Positions 15,405 to 24,537 of a stretch of DNA of 57,983 nucleotides are shown piece after piece. Source of the stretch: Hyphomicrobiaceae bacterium (lineage in GTDB: Bacteria > Pseudomonadota > Alphaproteobacteria > Rhizobiales > Devosiaceae). Positions within the stretch are counted from its first letter, which is position 1, and each line of letters opens with the position of its first letter. The position numbers were made by a program, and so were the translations under genes. Location: positions 1 through 57,983 of the forward strand of contig JACKJG010000016.1 in the NCBI GenBank assembly GCA_020638065.1. Reading direction: 5' to 3'. The notes under the pieces are model-generated. The model was not told where the DNA came from. It saw only the letters and a list, made by a program, of their open reading frames with translations, and made no database searches.

Positions 15405-16803
15405 ATGGAATCCTATGAACTCGTGGTGATTGGCAGCGGGCCTGCGGGCCGCAGGGCGGCGATACAAGCGGCCAAGCTCGGGCGCTCGGTTTTGGTGATC
15501 GAGAACAGATTGCGGGTGGGCGGCGTTTCGGTTCACACCGGCACCATTCCGTCCAAGACCTTGCGCGAAACGGTTCTCAATCTTTCCGGCTGGCGCGAGC
15601 GCGGCTTTTACGGGCTGGCCTATCGGGTGAAGAAGGATATCGAGGGCAAGGATCTCGGCGTCCGGCTGACCAAGACACTCGATTATGAAATCGACGTGCT
15701 CGAGCACCAGTTTGCGCGCAACGGCGTCGAGACCATGGCGGGCGCCGCGAGGTTCATCGATCCGCACATTATCGAGGTTTCCTGTGCGGACGGCGAAACC
15801 CATCGGATCAATGCCGAGCGGGTGGTGATCGCGGTGGGAACGGTGCCGCACCGGCCCGACAATATTCCGTTTGACGGCGACAGGGTTGTCGACAGTGACG
15901 ACCTGATTTCGCACACGCGCGTGCCGCGTTCGCTGGTCGTGGTCGGGGCAGGTGTGATCGGCGTTGAATATGCCACGATCTATTCCGCGCTGGATGTGCC
16001 GGTGACCATTGTCGAGCCACGCGAGGGTTTTCTCGAATTCATCGACCGTGAGATCATCGGTGAGTTCGTGCACGAATTGCGCAACCGGGGCGTCAATCTC
16101 AGGTTGGGATCAAGCCTTGACCGAGTCGAACATGACGATCACGGCGATCCGATTGCGATCCTGAGCGATGGGCGACAGATCAAGACCGGGATGCTGCTTT
16201 ACGCGGCGGGCCGGATGGGCGCGACGGCGAAACTCGGTCTCGAAACCTGCGGCCTCGAGGCGGATAAGCGCGGCAGGCTCAAGGTCGATCCGGTGACCTG
16301 CCAGACCGAGGTGCCGCATATCTATGCGGCGGGCGACGTGATCGGGTTTCCCTCACTGGCGTCGACCTCGATGGAACAGGGGCGGATTGCTGCGTGCCAT
16401 GCGTTCGGTGCCCCTATGCCGCCAACGCCGCAATTCTTCCCCTATGGCATCTATGCCGTGCCGGAAATTTCGATGGTCGGGCTGACCGAGGAAGAGTGCA
16501 AGCAAAAGGGCATCTCGTATGAATGCGGGATCGCCCGCTTCCGAGAGACCTCACGCGGGCACATAATGGGATTGCAGTCCGGCATGATGAAGATGCTGTA
16601 TTTTTCGCTCTCAAGGACCTGAAGCTTCTGGGCGTGCACATCCTTGGAGAAGGTGCGACGGATTCGTCCACATCGGGCAGGCTGTGCTCAATCTGGGCGG
16701 CACGCTCGATTATTTCGTCGAGAACACGTTCAACTATCCAACCCTCGCCGAAGCCTACAAGATTGCTGCGCTCGATGCCTATAATCGGATGCCGGCATTA
16801 TGA
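15405..16803 (+). pseudogene. sthA: Soluble pyridine nucleotide transhydrogenase, broken by two frameshifts
   Basis: The reading frame from ATG 15405 (after GGGAGC) gives 405 residues with the FAD motif VIGSGPAG, an NAD motif VVGAGVIGVEYA and the IYAAGDVIGFP block. It lacks the redox Cys pair of lipoamide dehydrogenases (GGVSVHTGTIPSK), as expected for SthA, which exchanges hydride between NADH and NADP+. The frame stops at 16620-16622. The missing C-terminus continues in a second frame (LKDLKLLGVHILGEGATD) and then a third (FVHIGQAVLNLGG to YNRMPAL), ending at 16801-16803. Likely indels are an extra TC near 16608-16612 and a missing base near 16659-16663. The lost part is the dimer-interface domain. 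Sequencing error is possible. Confidence 0.9.
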
Positions 16804-16931
16804 GGCCGGGATTGCGCCGCCGTGGCCGCAAACGCAGTGTTCACTGAATCCGGACTGGTTGAAACGATTGTTCACACTATCTGCGGTGCAGTCATTTCAC
16901 CCGGTTCTACCGGTTTTGAATGGAGGCATTC

Positions 16932-17858
16932 ATGTCCATCCGTCCCGTCCGCAAAACCAGCATGGCGCAGCCCACCATCGAGGGGGCAGGCGTCAATCTT
17001 CACCGTGCCTTCGGGTTTCACAATCCACGCGAGCTCGATCCGTTTCTCCTGTTTGACGATTTCCGTGGCGACAGTCCTGACGACTATCGCAAGGGTTTTC
17101 CCTGGCATCCGCATCGCGGTATCGAGACGATTACCTATGTTCTCGCCGGAACGGTCGATCATGGCGACAGCCTTGGCAATTCCGGCACGCTCGGAGCCGG
17201 TGACGTGCAATGGATGACGGCCGGGTCCGGCATCATGCATCAGGAAATGCCCAAGGGAAACGAAAAGGGCCAGATGCACGGGTTTCAGCTTTGGGCCAAT
17301 CTGCCGGCCTCAATGAAAATGTCGTCGCCCCGCTACCAGGACATCGAAGGCAAGGATATTCCGGAAATCACCGATGACGACGGCACAGTCGTGCGCGTGA
17401 TTGTCGGAGACTTCTGGGGCAAGAAGGGCCCGGTCGATGGCATCGCCGCCGAACCGCAATATCTCGATATTTCGGTGCCACCGGGCGTGAAAAAGGTCTT
17501 CAAGGTGGACACCTATGCCAACACGTTCGCCTATGTGTTCGCTGGATCGGGCACGTTTCGCGATGCGTCGGCACCGGTCGGGGTTCTGACCGAGAAGGAA
17601 CTGGACGGTCAGGAAGTGCATGTGCGCGACCGGACCGGCAACCGGACGCTGGTCTATTTCGATGGTGGTGACGAAGTTGTGGTGCAGGCCTTTGACGAGG
17701 GTATGCGGTTCCTGTTGATCTCGGGCAAGCCGCTGAAGGAGCCCGTGGCCTGGCATGGGCCGATCGTGATGAATACGCGCGCAGAGCTGATCCAGGCGAT
17801 GAGCGATTTGCAGCAGGGTACGTTCATCAAGGAATCGGCTGCCGACTGGCACAGTTAG
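16932..17858 (+). CDS. Pirin family protein
   Basis: The 308-residue bicupin has the pirin metal site: His59, His61 (in WHPHRG), His103 and Glu105 (in GIMHQEMP), matching the iron ligands of known pirins. Bacterial pirins act as quercetin dioxygenases or as redox-linked binding proteins; the role here is not determined. An N-terminal pirin domain (about 20-125) is followed by a second cupin (about 180-285). The start at 16932 has GGAGG 5 bp upstream, better than the ATG at 16920. A palindromic intergenic repeat follows immediately after the stop codon. Confidence 0.93.
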   Translation: MSIRPVRKTSMAQPTIEGAGVNLHRAFGFHNPRELDPFLLFDDFRGDSPDDYRKGFPWHPHRGIETITYVLAGTVDHGDSLGNSGTLGAGDVQWMTAGSGIMHQEMPKGNEKGQMHGFQLWANLPASMKMSSPRYQDIEGKDIPEITDDDGTVVRVIVGDFWGKKGPVDGIAAEPQYLDISVPPGVKKVFKVDTYANTFAYVFAGSGTFRDASAPVGVLTEKELDGQEVHVRDRTGNRTLVYFDGGDEVVVQAFDEGMRFLLISGKPLKEPVAWHGPIVMNTRAELIQAMSDLQQGTFIKESAADWHS

Positions 17859-17906
17859 GAGCGTTTCCAGGCGAAGTGGATGCCGGTTCGCCGGTTCGGA
17901 AACGCG
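17859..17906. repeat. Hyphomicrobiales-type interspersed palindromic repeat
   Basis: Nested arms GCGTTTCC (17861-17868) / GGAAACGC (17898-17905) and GGCGAA (17870-17875) / TTCGCC (17887-17892) form a long hairpin containing AAGTGGATGCCGGTTCGCC. Its layout resembles the short palindromic elements scattered between genes in Brucella, Mesorhizobium and relatives. It starts at the base after the pirin stop and may act as terminator or mRNA stabiliser. I see only this copy in the window. Confidence 0.75.
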
Positions 17907-17978
17907 ACTAATCGAAGAATCGAATAGCTAGGCCTTCGGCTCTTTCCACAAGTCCGGGAATCGGATTGAGCTTGGCTC

Positions 17979-18587
17979 ATGTCCGATTCCCATCTTCGCT
18001 TTTCCGGTCTCGACGAGCAGGCCCAACGCGCTGCGCTGGAAGGCATTATCCGGCAAAGCGAGTTGCACATGCGATTGCTTGCCGGGCTGCGTGACCTCGA
18101 TCTGCCCGATTGGCTGCTCGTGTCCGGCATCCTTTACAACTACGTCTGGAACGTTCTGACCAACAATCCATCCCTTCATGGTGTGCGGGACGCGGACGTG
18201 TTCTATTTCGACGCTACCGATCTCAGCTATGAGGCGGAAGACCGGCGCATCCAGCAGGTCAATGCGCGATTTGACGGCTTTCCGGTTCCGGTTGAATTGC
18301 GCAATCAGGCACGGGTGCATCTTTGGTATGCCGACAAGTTCGGCGCGCCTTTTTCTCCTTTGCGGAATTCAGCCGAAATGCTTGATCGCTTTGCCAGCAG
18401 GACGCACGCAGTGGGTGTGCGTCTTGAGGCCGATGACAGCATGACGATTGTTGCGCCATTCGGGCTGGACGACATGTTTTCGTTTCGGGTCGTGCCCAAC
18501 CATTCCTGCGCCAACGAGCGCGCGCACCACGAAAAGGGGGAGCGCGCCATGCGCCAATGGCCGGAAATCACCTTCCAACCCTGGTGA
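17979..18587 (+). CDS. Nucleotidyltransferase-like protein (NTP_transf_6 family)
   Basis: The 202-residue protein matches a conserved bacterial family with a nucleotidyltransferase-like fold. Family features seen here are LPDWLLVSGILYNYVWN near residues 42-58, an acidic pair in VRDADVFYFDATDLSYEAED (likely the DxD metal site), ARVHLWYADKFG and a Pro-rich stretch after it. The substrate and biological role are unknown to me. It stands between pirin and a Sel1 gene, all on the plus strand. The 100 bp after it contain a small hairpin (18651-18670, arms GCGGCAA/TTGCCGC). Confidence 0.85.
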   Translation: MSDSHLRFSGLDEQAQRAALEGIIRQSELHMRLLAGLRDLDLPDWLLVSGILYNYVWNVLTNNPSLHGVRDADVFYFDATDLSYEAEDRRIQQVNARFDGFPVPVELRNQARVHLWYADKFGAPFSPLRNSAEMLDRFASRTHAVGVRLEADDSMTIVAPFGLDDMFSFRVVPNHSCANERAHHEKGERAMRQWPEITFQPW

Positions 18588-18687
18588 GGGCATGCGCCAC
18601 CGGGTTGATTTCCGCAGCCAAATAACGTCAGACTTGGGGCCGGACGAGGCGCGGCAAATGCGGTTGCCGCAATATGGAGACGAGGAC

Positions 18688-19974
18688 ATGAATTTCTTTG
18701 GTATATCAATAAAGAAGCTGGCGCTGCCGCTTGGGCTTGGCGCGGCAATTGCCCTGGGGGCTGCCGGTGGTGCATTGGCGCAATCCCCGCACGAGCGTTG
18801 TGCCATGGAGGCGGCAAGCCCCTATGAAGCCGGTTATCGCGATGTCGGGGTCGAGGCGCGCGACATGGATGTCAACGAAGCCATCCGGGCCTGCAAGGCG
18901 GCGCTTTCCGCATCGCCGACGGCGGTCGAGGTAAAGGCCTGGCTTGGCCGCGCCTATTATGTTGCCAATGACGTCCAGACGGCGCTGCCCTATTTGCGCG
19001 AGGCGGCCGACGGCAACAATCCGGTTGCCCTGCAATTGCTTGGCGACATGATGATTACTGGTGAAGGGGTAACCACCGACATGGAAGGCGGTGCGGCCCT
19101 GCTGCAGCGCGCTGCGGATCAGGATTATGCTCCGGGACAGAATTCGCTTGGCCTGTCCTATGATTTCGGCGAAGGCGTCGAACAGGATTACGGCAATGCC
19201 GCCTACTATTATCTTGCGGCGGCCAAGAATGGTCTGCCACGCGCCATGTCCAATATCGGCCTGATGTATCAGGACGGGCTTGGCGTGCCGCAGGATTACG
19301 TCGCCGCGGCGGCCTGGTTCCTGCGCGCTTCGGATGCCGGCGATGCGGCGGGTATGGTCAATCTGGGCAAGGTCTATCAGGATGGTCTGGGTCTTGATCC
19401 GGACCCCGAAAAGGCCTTCCAGTATTACAAGATGGGCCACGATGCCGGGGATCTCTACGGCACGAACAATCTTGGGTTCATGTATGAGACCGGACTTGGT
19501 GTCGAGCAGGATCTCGGACTTGCGGTGCAATATTATCAGGAGGCCGCCGATGAGGGCCTGGCGCTGGCACAGCACAACCTCGCGATCCTTTATGAAGATG
19601 GCCGCGGGGTGAAGCAGGACCTGCAAAAGGCCTTCCAGCTTTACACCCAAGCTGCCGAGAACGGGGAGACCCGTGCTCAGGTCAATCTCGGTCTGATGTA
19701 TCTGGATGGACGCGGCACCGACGCCAATTACGATCTGGCCTATTACTGGACCAATGAAGCGGCCCAGAGTGGACACGCCATCGCCATGAACAATATGGGC
19801 TATATCTACGAGAATGGCCTTGGCGTAGACAAGGACCTCGAAACCGCACTGCAATGGTATCAGGAATCAGCGGGCCGTGGTTACCAGCCGGCGGCTGAAG
19901 CGGTGCAGGCGCTGACCGAGATCATCCGCAATGGCGGTCAGGGCAATAGCGGCGGCAAGGTCAAGAACAAGTAG
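18688..19974 (+). CDS. Periplasmic Sel1-repeat protein
   Basis: The 428-residue protein has a signal peptide (about 1-31, cleavage after GGALAQ) and then about nine Sel1-like repeats of 36 residues. Their pattern is A..LG..Y..G.GV.QD...A..YY..AA..G. Sel1 repeats build alpha-solenoid scaffolds for protein-protein contact, and are often used in envelope biogenesis and signalling. A cysteine pair in the pre-repeat region (HERCAMEA and IRACKAA) may form a disulfide. The start at 18688 has GAGACGAGG upstream; longer in-frame extensions overlap the previous gene. A clear terminator follows. Confidence 0.92.
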   Translation: MNFFGISIKKLALPLGLGAAIALGAAGGALAQSPHERCAMEAASPYEAGYRDVGVEARDMDVNEAIRACKAALSASPTAVEVKAWLGRAYYVANDVQTALPYLREAADGNNPVALQLLGDMMITGEGVTTDMEGGAALLQRAADQDYAPGQNSLGLSYDFGEGVEQDYGNAAYYYLAAAKNGLPRAMSNIGLMYQDGLGVPQDYVAAAAWFLRASDAGDAAGMVNLGKVYQDGLGLDPDPEKAFQYYKMGHDAGDLYGTNNLGFMYETGLGVEQDLGLAVQYYQEAADEGLALAQHNLAILYEDGRGVKQDLQKAFQLYTQAAENGETRAQVNLGLMYLDGRGTDANYDLAYYWTNEAAQSGHAIAMNNMGYIYENGLGVDKDLETALQWYQESAGRGYQPAAEAVQALTEIIRNGGQGNSGGKVKNK

Positions 19975-19994
19975 GCCGCGATATCAGAAGGATG

Positions 19995-20024
19995 AAGGCT
20001 GGTTCCACCGAACCAGCCTTTTTC
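19995..20024 (+). terminator. Rho-independent terminator after the Sel1 gene
   Basis: AAGGCTGGTT and AACCAGCCTT are perfect 10-bp arms around CCACCG, followed by TTTC on the plus strand. It ends the Sel1 transcript just before the convergent LprI-like gene. Confidence 0.92.
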
Positions 20025-20029
20025 TTTGC

Positions 20030-20569
20030 CTAATTCGTGCCTATGTCGAGCCATCCAAGGATCGTCTGCAGGTCGATCATGCGTTGCGCTGTCATTTGCA
20101 GCTGGCAACTCGAGTAGAAGATGCTCCGGATCGTGCCTTCTTCCCAGAACCCGTATTCGAAACCACAACTGGCGTCGCGCCAGTCGATCCACTTGCGTTG
20201 GGCGTCGCGCAATAGCTCGAACTGGGCCGGTTCGAGATTTTGCTGCAGGGTCTTGTAGTAGTCGTTGAGCTTTCGATCCCACCACAGGGTCTCGCGATAG
20301 GCGCAATTGCTCATGCCCTGGGTGGATTGATTTGCCATGGATTCCTGCTGGCAGGCTTCCGAGACGGTGCCGATACAATTGTAATAGGTCAGGTGCAGAT
20401 CGGGGTTTCCGTCCCAGCTTGCTTCGATTTTTCTGAAACAGGCTTCGATGCGTTCGCCATCACCGGGCCTGATCTGGTCGCCTGTTTCGAGATCCTGCGC
20501 GGTGGCTGCGGTGCAAAGCGCGAGCCCCAGAGCCATAGCGGTCAGATAACGAATTGGTTCTGCAGGCAT
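20030..20569 (-). CDS. Periplasmic LprI-family (DUF1311) protein
   Basis: The 179-residue product has a signal peptide (about 1-24, ending ATAQ). The mature part carries the LprI N-terminal domain pattern: Cys at IEACFRK, YYNCIG, SEACQQ and SNCAYRE, then LNDYYKTLQQ, LLRDAQRKWIDWRDASC and SSCQLQMTAQRMIDL. LprI of Mycobacterium inhibits lysozyme; most proteobacterial members are unassigned periplasmic proteins. The six or so cysteines suggest disulfides. It is convergent with the Sel1 gene and divergent from the MAPEG gene. Confidence 0.87.
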   Translation of the reverse strand: MPAEPIRYLTAMALGLALCTAATAQDLETGDQIRPGDGERIEACFRKIEASWDGNPDLHLTYYNCIGTVSEACQQESMANQSTQGMSNCAYRETLWWDRKLNDYYKTLQQNLEPAQFELLRDAQRKWIDWRDASCGFEYGFWEEGTIRSIFYSSCQLQMTAQRMIDLQTILGWLDIGTN

Positions 20570-20725
20570 GGTTCCCCCCGATCAGACGCAGAAATTGAAG
20601 CATAGCGGTGGATGGGTGCCAATCACAGCCTTTCCTGTCCGGATTGGGCAGCTGGCGATTGTCTAGGATCCCGCCGCGTGACACGATCTTGCCGCGGTGC
20701 ATGTCGCACCACGGAGTTTGAATTC

Positions 20726-21106
20726 ATGACCCTGACGCTGATCGTTTTGCTGGTGCTGGCTCTTTATGTGTTTCAGTTGTTTCTGCAGGAGACTTCTGGA
20801 AGCCGGATGAATGTCGGCACGATCGTTGGAACGCGTGATGAGCCGCTCAAGCTGTCCGTCGTTGCCAGCCGCCTCGATCGTGCCAAGAACAACATGCTCG
20901 AGGCTCTGCCGCTATTTCTGGGCATTTCGATGCTGGTTTTCGCCAAGGGCGGCGATATGAGCCTGGCGACGAATGCCGCGCTCGGATTTCTGATTGCCCG
21001 CGTGCTCTACATACCCGCCTATGTCAGCGGCCTGCCGTGGCTTCGCTCGCTCATCTGGGTCGCGGGAATGGGGTGCATGTTCCTCATGGCGCTGACCGTG
21101 ATTTGA
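20726..21106 (+). CDS. MAPEG family membrane protein
   Basis: The 126-residue protein has four hydrophobic helices. The MAPEG pattern of RLDRAKNNMLEALPLFLGI (about 52-70) and ARVLYIPAYVSGLPWLRSLIW (about 94-114) is clear. MAPEG members in eukaryotes are glutathione- or eicosanoid-processing membrane enzymes; bacterial ones are poorly assigned. The Arg-Asn-Glu cluster (R..N..E) of the helix-2 region, which binds glutathione in relatives, is kept. The start at 20726 follows ACGGAG. It stands alone between the LprI-like gene and the end of the ABC operon. Confidence 0.9.
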   Translation: MTLTLIVLLVLALYVFQLFLQETSGSRMNVGTIVGTRDEPLKLSVVASRLDRAKNNMLEALPLFLGISMLVFAKGGDMSLATNAALGFLIARVLYIPAYVSGLPWLRSLIWVAGMGCMFLMALTVI

Positions 21107-21117
21107 CGCCTGACTGA

Positions 21118-21885
21118 CTAGCCGGTGCGTCGGAGGGTGAGGCGATAGAGCCAGACCAGCATGAAGAGGTGGGTAACGAGTCCCGCACACAGGATTGCCC
21201 AGAGCGGAAGGCCGGGAATCCCAGCCGGGTTGATCAATTCGCCGATCCAGAAGCTTGGCAGGGGTGCCGCGAGATAGCGCCAGAACGAGGGGATGAGCGC
21301 CAACAAAGGCGCCATGGAGAACAGGTTCACCACCTTGGTCAGGGCCAGTCCTTCGACCTTGTTGCGGGCCAGCGCGGGGAAGATGAACGCAATGCTGATC
21401 GAGAACAGGGCGACGAGGATTGCCATGAATAAGATCAGGAAAATCCCGAGATGTGGTGTGAACACGAAGCCGTTGACGACCGAGATGAGGAAGGTAACCA
21501 GCACCGTCGCGATGGTGCGATATTGCAGGTAGGCGCCCTTGCCGAACGGTGTGATCTCGATGGCCATCAGGGTCGCTTCGTCCCTGTCTTCGAGAAAGAG
21601 AAAACCGGTGATCCAGCCGATCAGGATCGCGGGCAGAACCAGAAGCATGGGCGAGGCCCAGAGGACGAGATCGGGAATGCCGAACATGCCCATTGCCCAG
21701 GCGTTGATGGGGGCACGGAAAGCTGGAAAAAGAATGGTCGGCAAAACGGCAAGGGCCATGCCGAAGATCAGTGTGGGATCGCGGCCGGCATTGCGGGTGT
21801 CCGCACCCAGAAGGGTCCAGAAGCGCTGCGGGGTCAGCCGGGCCCCGTTTGACGATGTGCCGGGGAAATCGGTTTGCGTGCTCAT
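21118..21885 (-). CDS. ABC-2 type permease, subunit B
   Basis: The 255-residue protein has about six transmembrane segments and no enzyme motif. It starts MSTQTDFPGTSS at 21885, where ATGA overlaps the stop of the preceding permease gene. This 4-bp overlap and the same-strand ATPase and TetR genes show a single operon. The two unlike permeases probably form a heterodimeric ABC-2 exporter with the ATPase. A longer in-frame extension upstream lies over the neighbouring permease and is discounted. The substrate is unknown. Confidence 0.82.
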   Translation of the reverse strand: MSTQTDFPGTSSNGARLTPQRFWTLLGADTRNAGRDPTLIFGMALAVLPTILFPAFRAPINAWAMGMFGIPDLVLWASPMLLVLPAILIGWITGFLFLEDRDEATLMAIEITPFGKGAYLQYRTIATVLVTFLISVVNGFVFTPHLGIFLILFMAILVALFSISIAFIFPALARNKVEGLALTKVVNLFSMAPLLALIPSFWRYLAAPLPSFWIGELINPAGIPGLPLWAILCAGLVTHLFMLVWLYRLTLRRTG

Positions 21886-22577
21886 GAACGTCCAAACTCC
21901 TCTTCCAGCCGCTTTGTGGCATACCAGACGGCAAGGGTCGTGCCTGCCAGCGAAGCGGCAAACATGATGGCAATTTCGAATCCCGTGTTTGTGGCTGCGC
22001 CCGTTGCCACCATGATCAGGCGCAGGTCGGCTGCGGGTGGCCATAGCATGGCCCAAACCGGCATTTGATCCAGAAAGGCCAATCCGGCCGGAATGACGAA
22101 GGGCGCCAGAATACCGGCTGCGCCCATAAGATACGAGGTGACGGTCTTGAAATAGAGAGCCGTTGGCACACCAAGCGCGATGAATTGCACCGAAGAAATC
22201 AGCGCGATGGTCAGGAGCAACACGTGGTTGACGCCCGCCGGGATCAGGAACGAAAGGATAGTGACCGCGACGATGGATATGGCTGCCAGGGATATGGCCT
22301 TGGCGGAAAAATAGTCGAACGCCGAGACGGGGGTGACGCCCAGAGCCATGCGGGTGGCTTGACCCTTTTCGAGCATCATCAGGGCGCCGAGAAAGAAGAA
22401 GCCGACCGCTGCCGGGTCGGTGTAGATGATCAGGGCCGGCAGCCACACTGGAAAGAATGGCGCCAGGTACATCAGGGTGACAACATAGAAGAGCACCACG
22501 ACGCCATAGGCAATATAGATGCCGTAGCGTTGCTGGAGGCGGACCTCGTTGGTCAGAAGGGCGGGAAGCGTGCTCAT
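21882..22577 (-). CDS. ABC-2 type permease, subunit A
   Basis: The 231-residue protein has six hydrophobic segments. An N-terminal amphipathic stretch NEVRLQQRYG precedes helix 1, as in ABC-2 permeases. Its ATG overlaps the ATPase stop (22574-22577) by 4 bp, and its own stop overlaps the next gene by 4 bp. It is the membrane part of the exporter encoded with the ATPase and second permease. The sequence says nothing firm about substrate; TetR control points to a drug or toxic metabolite. Confidence 0.85.
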   Translation of the reverse strand: MSTLPALLTNEVRLQQRYGIYIAYGVVVLFYVVTLMYLAPFFPVWLPALIIYTDPAAVGFFFLGALMMLEKGQATRMALGVTPVSAFDYFSAKAISLAAISIVAVTILSFLIPAGVNHVLLLTIALISSVQFIALGVPTALYFKTVTSYLMGAAGILAPFVIPAGLAFLDQMPVWAMLWPPAADLRLIMVATGAATNTGFEIAIMFAASLAGTTLAVWYATKRLEEEFGRS

Positions 22578-23440
22578 TGGGCGGCCTCACCAATCGCGCC
22601 GCCGGTCGCCTTGATGAAAACGTCGTCCAGGCTGGCTTCGAGCGTATGCATGGAGGCGATCCGGTCCGCCTCGAGCAGGTCCATGAATTGCCGGTTGGTG
22701 CCAAGTCCCTGCATCGAAAATTCGTGGCGTTTGATCTTGTCACCGTCCCGCGCATCAACCGCGAGATAGCGTCGGCCGAACTCTCGCTTGAGGTCGGCGG
22801 GCGTGCCGGAGACCGGAATATTGCCGCCACTCAGAAATCCGACCCGGTCGCAGACCTCGTCGGCCTCGGTCATATTGTGCGTGGTCAGAAAGATGGTCTT
22901 GCCTTCGCTTTTCAGCCTCAGGATCAGTTCGCGGGTGATGCGGGCACGGGCAGGGTCCTGCCCGGTCGTTGGTTCGTCGAGAAACAGCAATTCGGGATCG
23001 TGCAACAGTGCGCGGCAAAGGTTGAGCCGCATCTTCATGCCCTTGGAAAAGGTTTCGACCCGCTGATCGGCGGCGTCCTGAAGATCGACCATCGTGAGGA
23101 CTTCTTCCGGCGTTCGTGTGGGGCGGTCATAAAGCGCCGCGAAGAGCTTCAGGTTTTCGCGGGCGGTCAAGCGCAGATAGAGTGTCGGCAATTCGAAGCT
23201 GACCCCGATGCGCTCATAGATGGCGCGGCCGAGCGAGGAGACATCTTCTCCAAAGAGGCGAGCCGAACCGGAAAAGCCAGACAGAAGACCCATCAGGATT
23301 TTCTGAGTGGTTGATTTGCCGGCCCCGGACGGGCCGAGCAGGCCGTAGACCTCACCGCTGGCAATCTCGAACGAGAGGTGGTTCAGGGTGGCCGAATTGG
23401 CGCCCGGATAGGTGAATGCCAGATCGCTGACACTGATCAT
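22574..23440 (-). CDS. ABC transporter ATP-binding protein
   Basis: The 288-residue protein shows all nucleotide-binding motifs. Walker A is GPSGAGKST at residues 36-44, Walker B is LLFLDEPTTG at 150-159, and the switch histidine is in TTHNMTEAD. The signature motif is FSKGMKMR (131-138) in place of LSGGQ, a common variant of DrrA/CcmA-like exporters. A C-terminal extension of ~80 residues is usual in this group. It powers the two downstream ABC-2 permeases. The ATG overlaps the TetR gene stop by 4 bp (23437-23440), so all four genes are coupled. Confidence 0.94.
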   Translation of the reverse strand: MISVSDLAFTYPGANSATLNHLSFEIASGEVYGLLGPSGAGKSTTQKILMGLLSGFSGSARLFGEDVSSLGRAIYERIGVSFELPTLYLRLTARENLKLFAALYDRPTRTPEEVLTMVDLQDAADQRVETFSKGMKMRLNLCRALLHDPELLFLDEPTTGQDPARARITRELILRLKSEGKTIFLTTHNMTEADEVCDRVGFLSGGNIPVSGTPADLKREFGRRYLAVDARDGDKIKRHEFSMQGLGTNRQFMDLLEADRIASMHTLEASLDDVFIKATGGAIGEAAQ

Positions 23441-24051
23441 GATTTGGGTCCTTCAACGAGACGGGCCACGAACATGTCACGCAACAACGCCATGGTTGCG
23501 TCATAGGTTCCGGCCGCTTTGAAATGCTCTTCCTGCAGAGCTACCGAGAGCATGATTGCGAGCAGGTTTTCGAGAGTTTGGGCGTCGGCGCACGGCAGTT
23601 GGTACCGCGATTGTAGAAGCGCCGAGACGTCGCGCATGAATTCGTGGTCGCGCCGGTTGTTTTCGGCGATGTGCTCGGGAGACACCTTGCGCATCAGATG
23701 CAGGATTTCCCCGCGGTCGCGGACGACCCGCAGAACAGGGTCGCCTTCGGTCCGGTCCCGCATGAAATCGAAAAAGCGCCCCAACACTGCCGGGGCGTTT
23801 CCGGTTTCGGCCTTTAGCATGGCCATCATGTCGCGCTTGTGCATGAGATCGCGGTCATCGGCGATGGCCATGAACAGATCCTCTTTGGACGCAAAGAAGG
23901 CGTAGAACGATCCCTTGGCGATGCCGACATCGGCGCAAATGTCGCCCACCCGCGCTGCGCGGACGCCGGTGCGGGAGAAATGCGTCATGCCCCGCTCCAT
24001 CAATTGAGCGCGGATGCGCTCTTTTTCCGTTTCAGTGAATGCCTTGGGCAT
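23437..24051 (-). CDS. TetR family regulator of the ABC exporter
   Basis: The 204-residue protein has the TetR N-terminal helix-turn-helix at about residues 28-50 (RAARVGDICADVGIAKGSFYAFF). A long ligand-binding helical domain follows. It is the first gene of the four-gene operon and overlaps the ATPase start by 4 bp. A perfect 10-bp inverted repeat at 24187-24217, 136 bp upstream of the start, is the likely operator. A -35-like TTGACT lies between its arms on the minus strand. Autorepression with induction by the exported compound is the simplest model. Confidence 0.92.
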   Translation of the reverse strand: MPKAFTETEKERIRAQLMERGMTHFSRTGVRAARVGDICADVGIAKGSFYAFFASKEDLFMAIADDRDLMHKRDMMAMLKAETGNAPAVLGRFFDFMRDRTEGDPVLRVVRDRGEILHLMRKVSPEHIAENNRRDHEFMRDVSALLQSRYQLPCADAQTLENLLAIMLSVALQEEHFKAAGTYDATMALLRDMFVARLVEGPKS

Positions 24052-24186
24052 GTTGGTTCGGCCGGTTCGAATTCCCTGATCTGTCGCGTTTCCGGACCGG
24101 AAATCTGTCCTGTTTATCCCGGGACCGCTCCAGACGCACTGCGAAGCTTACCGTTCACAGCGTGGTGTTGCGTCCTTCGGTATCAC

Positions 24187-24217
24187 GCAATGACCAATCT
24201 AGTCAAATGGTCATTGC
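24187..24217 (-). promoter_or_regulatory. Inverted-repeat operator and promoter of the TetR-ABC operon
   Basis: GCAATGACCA and TGGTCATTGC are perfect 10-bp arms with an 11-bp spacer. On the minus strand TTGACT sits in the spacer and a weak GATACC lies 16 bp on, giving a plausible promoter covered by the repeat. The gap to the tetR start leaves a leader of roughly 115 nt. Confidence 0.75.
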
Positions 24218-24238
24218 TTGGAGAGGTTGGGTGAGGGC

Positions 24239-24413
24239 AAGATTGAGACGGCAAGGTGGAGGCGGGGGGGAAGTGGAGGTGCGGAGTTGGAGACGGGAGA
24301 GGTGGAGGTGTGAAGGTGGAGGTGCGGAAGACGGGCCTGGGAAGACGGGACGAGGAGATATGGGGATTTCGAAGGGGCGGTTCTGGAGAGGAAATGGAGG
24401 CGAGTGATGCAGA
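24239..24413 (+). repeat. Purine-rich, G-run low-complexity tract
   Basis: About 175 bp on the plus strand are nearly all G and A, with degenerate units such as GTGGAGGTGCGGA (near 24273, 24302 and 24317) and clusters of GG/GGG runs including GGGGGGG at 24264-24270. It fills most of the gap between the TetR gene and the ArsR gene (24052-24537). I find no supported gene in it. Its composition is unlike the rest of the window and would favour triplex or G-quadruplex structures on the plus strand. Confidence 0.75.
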
Positions 24414-24537
24414 GAGTGTGTTGGGCACCAGACATGGGGGCACAACGAAAGAGCTGGATGCGGCGCGCGCAGAGGGCGAGCAGCACCAACCTGCCACAAA
24501 GAGCGGCAAATCGGATGGACTTGCCATGTCACCGGGT

